Assembly: GCF_964340395.1 (NCBI RefSeq)
Contig: NC_135567.1
Location: 3,684,899 to 3,748,898 of the forward strand
Length of the DNA: 64,000 nucleotides
Source: Glandiceps talaboti
Lineage: Eukaryota > Hemichordata > Enteropneusta > Spengelidae
Direction of reading: 5' to 3'
Position 1 is the first letter of the stretch, and each line of letters begins with the position of its first letter. Positions 1 through 10,930 of the stretch are shown here, piece after piece. The notes beneath the pieces were generated by a model. The model saw only the letters and a program-made list of their open reading frames with translations, was not told the origin of the DNA and did not search any database. A program made the position numbers and the translations under genes.

Positions 1-71
1 ATTTTTGAGTGTGTAGGAGCATGCGGTGCTTCAACAAATGAATTAGAATTGCAGAAAATAGTATTACTAAC

Positions 72-170
72 CTTGTTGACTGCATTAACTGTAGCCTTGT
101 AGTCTATTAGCAGACTGCAAACCTCTGAACTGCCGTCCCCAGCTGCCAAGTGTAATGGGGTATCTTTATT
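72..170 (-). CDS. Ankyrin-repeat exon (one complete repeat)
   Basis: This 99-base internal exon encodes exactly 33 residues, the length of one ankyrin repeat, and is open throughout. On the minus strand it is preceded by an acceptor ending TTTACAG and followed by a donor GTTAGT, and it starts and ends on codon boundaries (phase 0). The residues read NKDTPLHLAA, then GDGSSEVCSLLIDYKATVNA, matching the family pattern TPLHLAA...G..E.V..LL...A.VNA. Ankyrin repeats are helix-loop-helix protein-binding modules and do not reveal a function by themselves. A second exon of identical length, phase and register lies at 31597-31695 on the same strand, upstream in gene order, so both may belong to one multi-ankyrin gene. 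The rest of that gene is outside the window or unseen. The fold is clear; membership of a particular gene is unknown. Confidence 0.87.
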
Positions 171-965
171 CTGTAAATATAGGAAAGTATCAGTAATAAG
201 AATGATGTTTATTACGACTATTTCCATATAAAGATTGGCATTGTAATGAGTTATATATGAAGCATTAGATGTATAAATATTGGCTGTGATATTTAAAGGC
301 AGATGTCCCCTGTATAAAGGAAATCATGGGTAAGGTATGCATATGCGGGAAATTCAAACTGTTGTAAGGAGCACTGACTTTGCCCTCATATCTTCATCCC
401 ATTTTGCACTGAAAAAGTTTCACATGGCTCTCATATTTTATATATACTGTTTGAAAATATATAGTGATGCAACATGAGTAGAAATAACTGACGTTAACTA
501 AGTTTGGTAGTCAATATAGCAGGTTTACCATCAAATTGACGCAAAATTTGTTTCAAATTTGTCTAGTAAAAACCGTTTGTCAAGTTGTCAATAAGGCTTA
601 CAAGTTACACAAAGCATGGTAAGACAGTGTGAATGGTGCAAATAAACAACGTGCGAAATGCCAAATATCAAATGCAAACAATATAAGCGAACAAAAGGGT
701 CTGTATGCACTCTATTAGCCCGATATTTTGTCTAAAATCATCCAATTCAAGCTCACATGTATGAACGGTATGTGAAAATGATACATTGTTACTGAAATAG
801 AATGACATTACAATGACAATGTGTTTCTCTGTTCCTCAGTTTGATCATATACGTTCTGGGTTGCTACACTCCTTAGTAAAATCACAATTTCATTCTACAA
901 CTTTTTGTGTGTGCGCCAAGTGTTTTCTGTCAAGTAGTTGTGTCTTTGACGTACCTAGTACCTAG
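171..965. other. No gene seen; probable intron
   Basis: AT-rich unique-looking DNA downstream of the acceptor of the ankyrin exon. I see no open frame with coding character and no clear repeat. Confidence 0.5.
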
Positions 966-1504
966 TAGGCAGTGATGTAGATAATAGCCGGTTACCGGTC
1001 ACAACGCCCAGCTATAAGTATAACAGTTGTGGGACCGGCTTAGGAAAGTACTCAAACCTGACGATAATTGAAAAAAATTCTAAGGTCGGAAAATTAAATA
1101 TGACAGAAGTACTAATAGCAACTAAAATACCTAAAGTGGTAAAAAAAAAATTGACGATTACGCGGTAAAACAAAACTGGCCACGATATCGCTAGCGAAAG
1201 CCTTCGGACTAGTTTCGTAGGGACGTTGAATTCGGATGAAGGAAGCGTGAAGCGAAGTATGCAGTCAATGTGACATCTCATGATGCATGATGCAACAACA
1301 CGACGTTTACGTAGAGTAGAACTAAATGTTTTCTAAACTTCAGCGAAAAGAAATTTTGTCGATCAGACACTGACTATTTTCAAATTCTTAAAACATCTGA
1401 GAAAACTGGAAAGGAAGCAAAATGTAGCACTGACAGACAAGCTAGACATACGGTACGTGTACAGAGGCGAGACACACCATGTGGTGCAAACAATGGTCGT
1501 GCGT

Positions 1505-1550
1505 GTCACGTATAAGGCATCAGATGTATATCACGTATAAGGCATCAGGT
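1505..1550 (+). repeat. Short direct repeat
   Basis: TCACGTATAAGGCATCAG occurs twice, about 26 bp apart, immediately before the palindrome. It is probably a local slippage duplication. Confidence 0.6.
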
Positions 1551-1558
1551 AGTACATG

Positions 1559-1759
1559 CAATCTGATTAAAATCCGATGTGGTGAAAGCGGCTAGATGTC
1601 CTTATTTACCTCTAATCATCGTGTTGTGACGTTTGTTTTGTTCGGAGTGATCCCGTGGGAAGGCGGCGATCACTCCGAACAAAACAAACGTCACAACACG
1701 ATGAATAGATAAATAAGGACATCTAGCCGCTTTCACCACATCGGATTTTAATCAGATTG
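1559..1759. repeat. Fold-back element: near-perfect 94-bp inverted arms
   Basis: The left arm at 1559-1652 and the right arm at 1668-1759 are reverse complements except for a few bases in the TTATTTACCTCTAATC / TTATCTATTC segment. They are separated by a 15-bp loop at 1653-1667. The outer ends read CAATCTGATTAAAATC. A similar end, CAATCAGATTAAAATC, recurs near 35297, so this is probably one member of a mobile family. A hairpin this long is unusual for unique DNA. Confidence 0.75.
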
Positions 1760-2088
1760 GTAATACATGTAGCTAACCAAATATTCTTGGACTGCAGTCT
1801 TTCCTGTAACAAGTATTGGAAATTGTCAGAAACCTGAGGATTTTATGACTGAATATGTTTCGATCAAGAATTCCCATACTTTCAGTTAAATTTTCTGATG
1901 GCTGGGAAGCAAGACATTTTTGAAACTTTTAGTGCGATATTTGATACTGATAAGCGACGTTGATGACGGGTATAGTGTTATAATTCATAAACAAATCTAA
2001 CATTGGCAACTCTGTTATTTCTATAATGATCATCAAATCTCAAGGACAACTGTCTATGTTGTACACAAAGATCATACATCACTGCCTA

Positions 2089-5040
2089 GTCTAGTTCCTA
2101 TAAGTCCTTACCTGTCGACTACGATCTCTAGCTCTGTGCATGTTGTGGAGATGAACCTAACGCGAACTATTAAACTAGACTACAAGTACAATCATGGAGG
2201 CACCAGAAAATATTTGTTTCATTCGAATTTGAGAGTTCAGAAATCGTATTAAATTCTTTCCAGATTTCTCAAAAATCGTTTCCATATGTTTTGGCACTAT
2301 TCGGCAATAATCCTCGTCATGCAAATGACATCGACTGACATCATAGTCAAACATACGGAGACAGAGCGGAGACAAAACTAGAGTCGGTACCCACCCCACC
2401 ACGACGTATGCATTTTTGTGTTTGTTTTGAAATAGCTGGGGTGGTACGCGTACACATCGGGATAACTCGGAGAAGCACATGTTTGTGATTTTATTGACTG
2501 TTTTCTGAGATGAGACATTAGGTTTCGAAATAATCAATCATAAACAGCCATAACAGATACTTTCAAAGAAGTAGAACACGGAAGGAAAATAACGGAAACA
2601 TAAATGACATTTCTACCAAACCCGAGATTGCAGGTAGCTAGCTACAGTAAGTGTGGAAGTGTAAAACTTAGTCCGCTCTGGTCCGTGCGATAGTTAATCT
2701 TGAAGTTTTACCGATTATGTTGTCAAAACACGACCTACATGTAATCTGTAATCTGTAAAAAAAAAATTGTCATCTATCTAACGATTTTGTAGTTTTCAGA
2801 TTTACGTAACGATCGACCAAATGCCGACGCTAGTGTACGTGTACAACTGTAATCTAGTACTTTGTACAAATGATACAAGTAAGTTAGTTTGTACCCAAGA
2901 ATATCAGTTTACAATTTCAATTGCACAATTTGTCACTGTGTAACAGTGTTTGGATGGTGTTGGAACAGGTCCCTCAAAATATAATTTTCTCGGGCTATAA
3001 TTTTTATATATATCTTCATAGAAATACGTGTTTCACCCAGACTGGGTGTCTGGCCGTACCTACGCACCGGATAAAAACATAGCAGAAACACTGCAACTAG
3101 ACTTGAAAAAAATATATAACAAGGGACTCTTCGGATTAGGTAAGAACTACATGTAACCAATATGTGTGAACAACCACTAATATGTTGATAAACTACCTGG
3201 GTCGGATTTACCAAATGCTCCTCCCTGATAAACAAACGTATTCCGTTGCACATGCGCAAACCTGCTTCCGTAGCGTGGGCACATAGCCTGGTTGCACCTT
3301 GGGCTTTAAAATAGTTTAGATTATCTGACTCATCAATGTGTGGTTAATGACATATATTGGAGGTTGTAGTATGGACTACAGGGTTAGCTTAATGTGGGTC
3401 ATGAACAAACAATCGAGCATCTGAAGGAAAAATTTCATATTTACAAGGTATTAGTATTGTCATGGCTAACAGAAGCAAACATTATGAAACGCAAATCAAT
3501 AAAGAAGTTCATCTTATTCTAAGGTAGAGATATTTAGTAGCTCTTGTCTGTAGTTTTGCCATTCTAGATGTTCCAATGTATTTTAGATGATAACCGGTTG
3601 CAGATAGATTGTCTTCTTTTATAAGGTTGGACATTCATCATGATAGTTGAAGGCAGGCCCGTTGCTGCCCCCCCCCCCCCCGGCATTCTTGTCCTCGACC
3701 CATTATCCCCTCCTCCGACCGATAACCCCTAGTTATTTTGACCCCCGGCCTTTTGCCCACTTTTGCACACTTTAGAAGCTTAGAAGTTCCTATTTCCATA
3801 GAACAATTGACTCAACAATGAAAATGTGCTTAGATACTGTGTGTTTGCGCTTATTTACTGTCCTGTCAAAAGACAGCCATCTGTATTAATGTCTGGGTGG
3901 GTGTGGGGTGGGGTGGAGGATTTACTCTAAATTTTGGAAAGAGGAGTGTTAGAATTTTCATGATAATTCTATATGAACAAAATGGATAATCAAAACTAAC
4001 CTCAACTAGCAAAAATATCACGTTACACTGCAACAAATACAATCTATATTTTGCAACAGATGGCAACACCAATGCAACGTGAGGACATGTGAAATAATAG
4101 GATAGTTGTTTTGAATGCAAGAATATTGGATTTATATACAGAAGGTTTCGAAAACTTTCACCTTTAGCTACAACTAGAGTTTTCTAGATCAGAGTTCATA
4201 AGTATTTCCTTTACTGTTTTTATTTCACATCAATCACCACGCTCTCTCCTGTTAGGGACACTTTACTAACATTACTATCATTGCTACATCGTAAATGGTC
4301 ACACAGTGAACGATGGAGGGCATAGTTTACGACGGCATGTCAGGTCAAACATTTATAAATCACGACGATTATGACAATTTAGCTGTTGGTCATGTGAATG
4401 GAGTCGCACAGCTCAAATGGTTTGACTGACCGGCTCTGAAACTACAAGGTTGAAAGGTCGAGCCTCGCTACTGATGTGTCTTTCTGAATGGCTGAAGTTG
4501 TTTGGCCATATTTAACCATGCTCGTACCGTATCGGCCCACCTGTATAATAATGAACCTGGTACGATATAGTTTGCAATTGTAAACATACATGTGTGTGTC
4601 CTAACAGATGAAGCAACACTGTATTGTATGCACCACATGAATTTGTGACCTCTAACAAGAACGTTTATGCTGTACTAAAAATGTATCACGTGAAGATGTG
4701 TCCAATTGGGAACAATGAAAAGTGTAGCAAGTCATCTGACTTGCTACACATGAGGCTTCAACGCTCATCAAGGTAGGTCGAGGCTAATTCGCTGCGTATA
4801 CTTTTATCTGATCGATATCAATCACCGCGAGCTTCTGATGTGTTGCATCAGTCATTGCAATGGAGAGTATAAAATTTCATAGAAAGTTGCAAACTTTCAG
4901 GCCAAGCTTGATTTTGACCATTGGCAAGGAAAACAAAGAGCAACAAGGGGATCCGAAAGCAGGCGTTCATCATTGAACATTTCTATCGATGTTATGATGA
5001 AAGTACTGGTGCAGAAGACAGAATTCCGTACAACTAAAAT
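2089..5040. other. No gene seen; poly-C run and small hairpin
   Basis: No supported gene. The frames on the minus strand here have no recognisable motif. It contains a C-run near 3669-3680 and a perfect 13-bp-arm hairpin at 4722-4749 (arm GTGTAGCAAGTCA, 2-base loop). Confidence 0.5.
4722..4749. repeat. Perfect short hairpin
   Basis: GTGTAGCAAGTCA is followed by TC and then the exact reverse complement TGACTTGCTACAC. It is a 28-bp near-palindrome with no U-tract or gene beside it. Function unknown. Confidence 0.7.
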
Positions 5041-5288
5041 TGCGCCAATGGTATTGTAGCACAACTGTACTGTTTTTAATTTTTTATACACATGTTGATC
5101 CATACAAAGTATAGGTGTTCATGTGGTGAATGATTATCCAGTTGCCTATCCAACCCTGTTGCTATCATTGCAATATATGCGATCATTTGGCTGTTACTAT
5201 GAGCGTGTTGCTAGACATATTTGCATACAGTTTTTGAATGGCCGTTCTATTGTCTAATATGTTATCTTTGTGATATACATCACCATAT
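5041..5288 (+). mobile_element. Family A repeat, left part, interrupted by a LINE
   Basis: This begins with the family A head (GCCAATGGTATTGTAGCACAACTGTACTG, read in two overlapping parts) and runs into the first internal unit, with ATATGCGATCATTTGGCTG and GTGTTGCTAG. It stops at the LINE 5289-6606 and resumes at 6607. ATAT sits on both sides of the LINE, giving a 4-bp target duplication. The LINE is therefore younger than this family A copy. Confidence 0.75.
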
Positions 5289-6606
5289 AATTAGAATATT
5301 ATGGAATACGAGGTTTGCCCCTTCAATGGCTAAAAGATTATCTCACTTTCAGGTATCAGTTTGTAGGTATAAATGGTGTTAATTCCTCCAAACGGGCAAT
5401 TACTTGTGGTGTTCCCCAAGGCTCAATTCTAGGACCTACACTTTTTCTTGTATATATTAATGATATACCACTATCTTCCGATTTATTTGACTTTAGATTG
5501 TATGCCGATGATTCAAATTTATTCCATACTTTTACTGATAGAAGTAATATTATTGATATGACATCAATGAGCTATGAACTAACAAATATCACAAATTGGT
5601 GTGATGCGAATAAGCTAACGATAAATCTAGCTAAAACGAATTACTTAATTCTGAAAAGCAAAAGGAAAACAGTGGATAACACTGGATCTATGCGCATAAA
5701 AGACACAATACTGCAAGAAACTGATACTGCATCATTTGTTGGAGTGTCAATTGATCAGTGTATGTCCTGGAAGCCACAAATAACTGCTGTAAATTCTAAA
5801 ATAAGCAAACTTACAGGCATATTCCTACATATTCGCAAAGTTGTGCCTCAACATATACTTATCATGCTTTATAACTCCACTGTTCTCCCACACATCACAT
5901 ATGGACTGGAAGTATGGGGGAGTACGTACCCGACTTACCTTAATGAATTATTTATTGTACAAAAACGATTAATTCGTATTATGACTTCTAGCAAATGGAA
6001 TGTACCTTCAGAACCATTATTTCAAAAGCTCGGTATTCTAAACATTTTTCAACAACACAGCCTACAATTAGCGATGTTTGTCCATGATGTTTTACATAAA
6101 AGACTACCAAGCATCTTCCACGATTACTTCACTACAATTAGCCATTCTTATTCAACACGGCAAAGCAGGAGAAGCGATTTGAATATTCCAAGAACAAAAC
6201 ATAGGTCGGGCCAATTCAGCATAAAATATGCAGGTGCGAAACTATGGAATAAAATACCAGTGCATATTAGGACTATACAATGCAGGTCAGAGTTTAAGCG
6301 GGAATTTAAAAAATGTCTACAGTCTGGTTGTTTCGGGATCTAGAGTTCATGTTTAATTTATTTTGTAATTTCAGTGTATTTCCATGTATCATCTACCACG
6401 TTAAATAGTCTTGATTGAAACAGGGCAAAATTAAATGATAAGTGTCATATGTTTTATGAGGGGAGGACTCGATTAGTTGTGTAACAACTACTTCCACACC
6501 CTTTTCCCGAATAACACGTTTATGTATATACATAAGGATATTTAGTTCTGTTCTGTATCACATTTTTTTTTTTTGTACGTGGGAATAAATTATTATTATT
6601 ATTATT
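5289..6606 (+). mobile_element. 5'-truncated non-LTR retrotransposon (LINE)
   Basis: The element starts inside the reverse-transcriptase palm and ends in an (ATT)n tail preceded by AATAAATT. Such a 5' truncation with a simple-repeat 3' end is typical of target-primed reverse transcription by CR1/jockey-group LINEs. It is bounded by ATAT on both sides (5285-5288 and 6607-6610) and splits a family A repeat. The coding part is one uninterrupted frame, so the insertion looks relatively recent. Truncation alone makes it dead. Confidence 0.88.
5291..6343 (+). CDS. LINE reverse transcriptase, C-terminal part
   Basis: The open frame runs from the element's broken 5' end to the TAG at 6341-6343, about 350 codons. 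It opens with LEYYGIRGLPLQWLKDYL, the thumb-side lead into RT motif B. Motif B follows as GVPQGSILGPTLF, and the catalytic box as LYADDSNLF, keeping both catalytic aspartates. After it come the connection region with WCDANKLTINLAKTNYLI, HITYGLEVWGS, and the conserved LINE tail YAGAKLWNKIP near the C-terminus. The endonuclease, ORF1 and RT motifs 0 to A are missing, so the fragment cannot act by itself. There is no true start codon: the TTG at 5315 is not meaningful. Clade placement within the CR1/jockey group is uncertain. Confidence 0.9.
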   Translation, partial: LEYYGIRGLPLQWLKDYLTFRYQFVGINGVNSSKRAITCGVPQGSILGPTLFLVYINDIPLSSDLFDFRLYADDSNLFHTFTDRSNIIDMTSMSYELTNITNWCDANKLTINLAKTNYLILKSKRKTVDNTGSMRIKDTILQETDTASFVGVSIDQCMSWKPQITAVNSKISKLTGIFLHIRKVVPQHILIMLYNSTVLPHITYGLEVWGSTYPTYLNELFIVQKRLIRIMTSSKWNVPSEPLFQKLGILNIFQQHSLQLAMFVHDVLHKRLPSIFHDYFTTISHSYSTRQSRRSDLNIPRTKHRSGQFSIKYAGAKLWNKIPVHIRTIQCRSEFKREFKKCLQSGCFGI

Positions 6607-7110
6607 ATATGGCTGTTGCTATGGGCGTTGTATTGTTGCTAGGAATATTTGAGTACATTTTTTGAATGTTTATTCATGTCTATTAATCATTGTTAATATC
6701 TTTGCAATATATGCGATCATTTGGCTGTTGTTATGGGCGTGGTCCTGTTGCTAGGCACATTTGCATACACTTTTGGAATGTTTTATCCAGTTGTCTATTA
6801 ATCCCTGTTGCTATCGTTGCAATATATGGGATCAGTTGCATGTTGCTATGGGCGTGGTGTTGTTGCTAGACATTTTCGGATGTTTATTTAGTTTTCTATT
6901 AATCATTGTTATTATTGTGAAATACAAAACTTTTTGGCTGTTGCTATAAACTGGCGTCAAAATGTTTCAAACAAAATCTGCAGAATATCACTTCTAGAAA
7001 CATCTCACCAAATTTCAGTCTCATTTTTAAGTAGTTTTTGAGATATATAAGTTTTTGATCAAAAATCACATTTTTACACCTAATTTGCATATCACGGATG
7101 TACAATTGAC
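6607..7110 (+). mobile_element. Family A repeat, right part (three internal units plus tail)
   Basis: This continues the copy broken by the LINE. The unit containing GGCTGTTGCTATGGGCGT recurs at about 6611, 6722 and 6838, so the period is about 110-115 bp. The tail has CTGCAGAATATCAC, TTTCTAGAAACATCTCACC, AAATTTCAGTCTCA and CTAATTTGCATATCAC, all of which recur in the other long copies (45.1, 57.2 and 61.2 kb). Confidence 0.8.
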
Positions 7111-8257
7111 AGTCGCCTTCAGAAAGTTTTAGCAATGGAAAGTAACACAGGATTTAGGTGCAATATGAATAATTTTCAGTAAAGTAACGATCATCATATG
7201 CCAATATGAAAATAATGATATCGGCTATATTTTCATGGACACTCGACAAAAGATTATTTGACACAAAAATTTAGTCAGAAGTGGAATCAATTTGCTTTTA
7301 ACATTTCTGTAGAAGACGACCACAAATGTAAGATAAACATTTAATATGTATTCATCATAGCTATCAAAATATATTTAATTTTTCAAATCAATTTGTCAAC
7401 ATAAACACACTTGTAAACAATATACATGCGATCGGATTAAAATCATTGACACTAATCTAGAAATATTGGAAAGTGATTATATTAATATTTGAGGAACGTG
7501 AATTGAAATCCAGAAATGCTGGTGAGTGTGAATAACACTGTTTACTTCTTTATTGCAAGTATGGTCTTTATATTTGTCCCATAATGCCATTGTATGCTTT
7601 TTATTGTTTTTATTTGTTGTTGTTTTTTATTTTTTTTTCATCTTTACCTTTCTCTGTGTATTTCTAGTGATAGGTAATACATCGCACTGTTCAACCTTTA
7701 CGCCGTAGTTACATTAACCCAGATGAGACACTACTTCAGTGTATTTCTTAATCTCTTCCTCGTTACTTTGGATAAGACCTACAAGTATATACTTTACATC
7801 CAAACTGGACTTATTTGATGACATAATAAAGGTAGCTAGAACTAAATAACTGAGTCTGTAAAAATTAAGTTCAACAGTTTGTTGAAATCAATGTCATCAA
7901 TCAATATCTGTATATTAATTAAAGTTTCCTGTCAGTAGGACATAACGGTTAAAATCAAATACAGTGAAATCACAACTTATTCACTTTAGAAAGAAACGTA
8001 CTGCATGTAGTAATTTTATTTTTATGACTGTATGCAACTAAGTACAAATATATTAGTATTGTTATGGATGAATATCTTTTGTAGTTCTTTTCTGTTACCA
8101 CTAAAGAAACATTTGCTGAGTATGGTGATAGACTGTAAGATATGTCGTAACATTCCGACCTCACCGCCCTCGGGTTGACCGATGAGTGACGCCATCGCAG
8201 CGTACCATGCAGACTACTTTAGGTGCATTCTGTTCCAATTTCAGATCACTTCAAAAT
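7111..8257. other. No gene seen
   Basis: AT-rich DNA without a supported gene. The minus-strand frame at 7970-8164 has no motif. Confidence 0.5.
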
Positions 8258-9175
8258 ATGGGCTTTAACACGTTCATCAAATTGTTTAATGCTACTGTGA
8301 TTCCAATTCTTGAATTTATTGCCGTGTCATTTTATTAAGAATCAAGCAAAACTGTTAGGTGTCCATAAATTTGCACCTACTCTCGCTAAATTATTAAAAA
8401 CACTGGTTGGGATGAGTGTATTCCACGCAGATGGACTATTACAGCTCGGTATTGTAACAGACTTTGTACCCTTGACAGTGAAAGATTACCTACTAAGATT
8501 CTCGTTTGGGACCATGCTCTTTATGTTGGCCATTGGTCTTCTGGGATGTGCGACAAATTTGAAAGTTTAGATATTACAGAATTGACACCATGCGATATTC
8601 ACAAGGTTACGTTAACAGTCAAATTGCATAGAAAACTGGTATCAGCATGATTGTAATAAACCGGAATTACGCACTCTATGGATACACATGGACGTGAAAA
8701 ATATTCGCATTTAGATTTGTCCAGAGTTGGACGCTTTTCTTTTTTTTTTGTTCGGTTGAGAATAGGAATTCTTCCAATTAGGTTCGAAACATGTCGTTTT
8801 AGGGGCGAGGGCCCGGAGGGTTTACAAGCTCGCCAGTGTGTGTAATGTAATGTAATGTAATACAGATTCAATTGAGGACAAATCCTACGTTTTATTTCAC
8901 TGCAAACTCCACAATGTACTGCAATATATATCTCACTACAAGAGGGCAGCAGGTGGTATCAAGCTTCGAGAGAAAATTCATGGGTCACATGGTCGATTTA
9001 AAGCGTCCTGATTGGTTTATTCGATGCCATGATCATGTTCCATTAATGTTGGTAACAGGTAAAGCATTACAGACTAAATTTATCCGTATACTTTCTTTTC
9101 CTTTATTCTTTTTTGGAGTCTTCCATGTTTATATAAATTTTTTCTGCGATTATTACAAATCTTTCATTCGTTAAA
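8258..9175 (+). pseudogene. Decayed LINE RT C-terminal region
   Basis: Several frames must be read in turn. MGFNTFIKLFNATVIPILEF at 8258 matches the post-RT segment (LF...V.PIL.YG) of LINE proteins. AKLLGVHKFAPTLA follows, then LTPCDIHKVTLTVKLHRKL, and LRIGILPIRFETCRFRG near 8750-8800. EDKSYVLFHCKLHNVL near 8875 corresponds to the usual IEDE.HFLFHC zinc-knuckle end. In-frame stops and frame changes occur about every 100-200 bases, so it is an old, dead copy. The stretch 9480-9600 (DKWNFINTNKPIARSNHLYN) might be the displaced last part, but I am not sure. Known family feature: HFL.HC tails occur in L2/CR1-group elements. Confidence 0.6.
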
Positions 9176-10930
9176 AGACCAGAAAGTGTACAAGTACATA
9201 CATGTAATATTAATTATTAACCATTCCATTTCTGGCCTTATAACCAAAATAACAAATATGTGTAGACGTGTATAGTGAGTTTATTAAAATATACTATAAA
9301 TAAAGAAGTAAGTATGTAAATGTGACTCGTAGCTAACTTGGGCCTTTATTACTTATATATCATTATCATTTTCAGATTTCACCAGAATTGTTGCCTCATG
9401 CCCCTGCTCTATCATGACTTAATAATGCAGTTATAATAAGCTTATAGTTTATAATATCTTACTTGATTCATGTCCAAATTTTGCAGACTTTAAAGAGTCA
9501 GACAAATGGAACTTTATAAACACCAATAAACCTATAGCAAGGAGTAATCATTTGTACAATTGTTTGCAAAAATCTGTTAAGGTTTTATGGTCAAACATGT
9601 CTGAAAATATCCATATTCAAACAAGTATCATCAACAAAAACAGAGATATTACTACCATTTGTACACGATGGGTGGGTGCAACCAGACTCATTTCTGTAAA
9701 CAGTGAGCAGGAAATTCAAACAACCTGACTCAGTATAATAAAATCAGTTTAAACTTTGATTACCTTGGATAATACTCGGTATGCATGATATCGTAATTTT
9801 GCTCCAGAAGTAAGTTTAAGTTCACACATATCCAATGAAATGATCAAAACTTGAAAAAGTACAAAATGTTTTACTGTAAAAATCTGTTGGCTGTCGATTT
9901 TGACGACATAGTAGTTTAGAATTTTAAACTGGTACAATATTACCTTTTAAAAACTCCATTACTAATACCAGTCTAGCTCAGTCCCCAACGAAAGGTGTGT
10001 TTGGAACTTTTAGATTCAAAGCAATCGTTAACCGTTTCGGACTCGCCAAACCTAGTAGACCGGCCATGTGTCCTCTCCGTCAGTACATTAATTTGACCCC
10101 ATACAATCAACAATTAAGGTTGATGTAACTGCAGCCAACCTCCATTGGCATTCGCTGTACATCGTGTGTACATTGTATATGTTTTACCAACACCGTCTCT
10201 TACAACAATGCAAGGTCGAACGCCAGATTGATTCGTATGTATCATGTCATGCCACACATTACAATTATCGAATAAAGTCTATACAAAATTTGGATTTCAT
10301 GAGAGTGTACGTCTTATCGTAATTTTGAGTTACACATTGAAAAGTTTGTAAACTGACAAGAATAAGAATGATCCACGCAATACCGCGAACTTAAATACAC
10401 TGAGACTACTCTACATCCAATTCCGAGTCCTCACCAGAGTGACGCATTGCCGTTTCGGTGGAAATATCCTTATCGCGTACGTGTTGAAATACACATATGT
10501 CGGACTTAGAATCGACATGTGTCTGAGACCACGGCACATATACTATACTGCTTTTAATATCATGTTATATTACAATACACGGTTATCCTATGTTAGCTAA
10601 TTATAAAAGCTCATGATAGACTGATTTCACATTGCATTGATTCATATTCGCCTTTGTTTCATTATATAAAGATCATGCTCATAACATCTGGCAAAGGTAG
10701 ACAAGAAAAATCAAACAGTGGCGAAATGTATTAATGTTACCAAAATGAAAAGAAAATATAAACCTGGTCACAAAAACGAAAGCTTGTTAAGATAATTTTA
10801 ATATCACATTTATCACCATAATTCTCAAAGTTCTCTGTGTTAACTTTAGTCTTCTGCGAAGTCATTTGTTGATACGGGAGAGTCGTCTTGGTGAGGATCC
10901 TTCATGTAGAGGTGGTAGCGAATTATGTTG
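9176..10930. other. No gene seen
   Basis: No supported gene apart from a weak LINE-like piece at 9480-9600. The plus and minus frames are short and show no motif. Confidence 0.45.

Larger units (their letters stand above)
966..2088. mobile_element. Candidate hAT-like non-autonomous DNA element
   Basis: The ends are a perfect 14-bp inverted repeat: TAGGCAGTGATGTA at 966-979 and its reverse complement at 2075-2088. Counting from CAGTG, the termini read CAGTGATGTA...TACATCACTG, which resembles the CAGNG-type ends of hAT transposons. The flanks share CTAGT (CTAGTAGG on the left, CCTAGTCT on the right), possibly a decayed 8-bp target duplication. The 1.1-kb interior has no transposase-like frame; the 89-residue minus-strand frame at 1012-1281 shows no motif. 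A 201-bp palindrome (1559-1759) is nested inside. The superfamily is inferred from the termini only. Confidence 0.45.

Noticed and set aside
2175-2537. 120-residue minus-strand frame
   Set aside because: No recognisable motif, no splice or promoter support; the length is within chance for this base composition.
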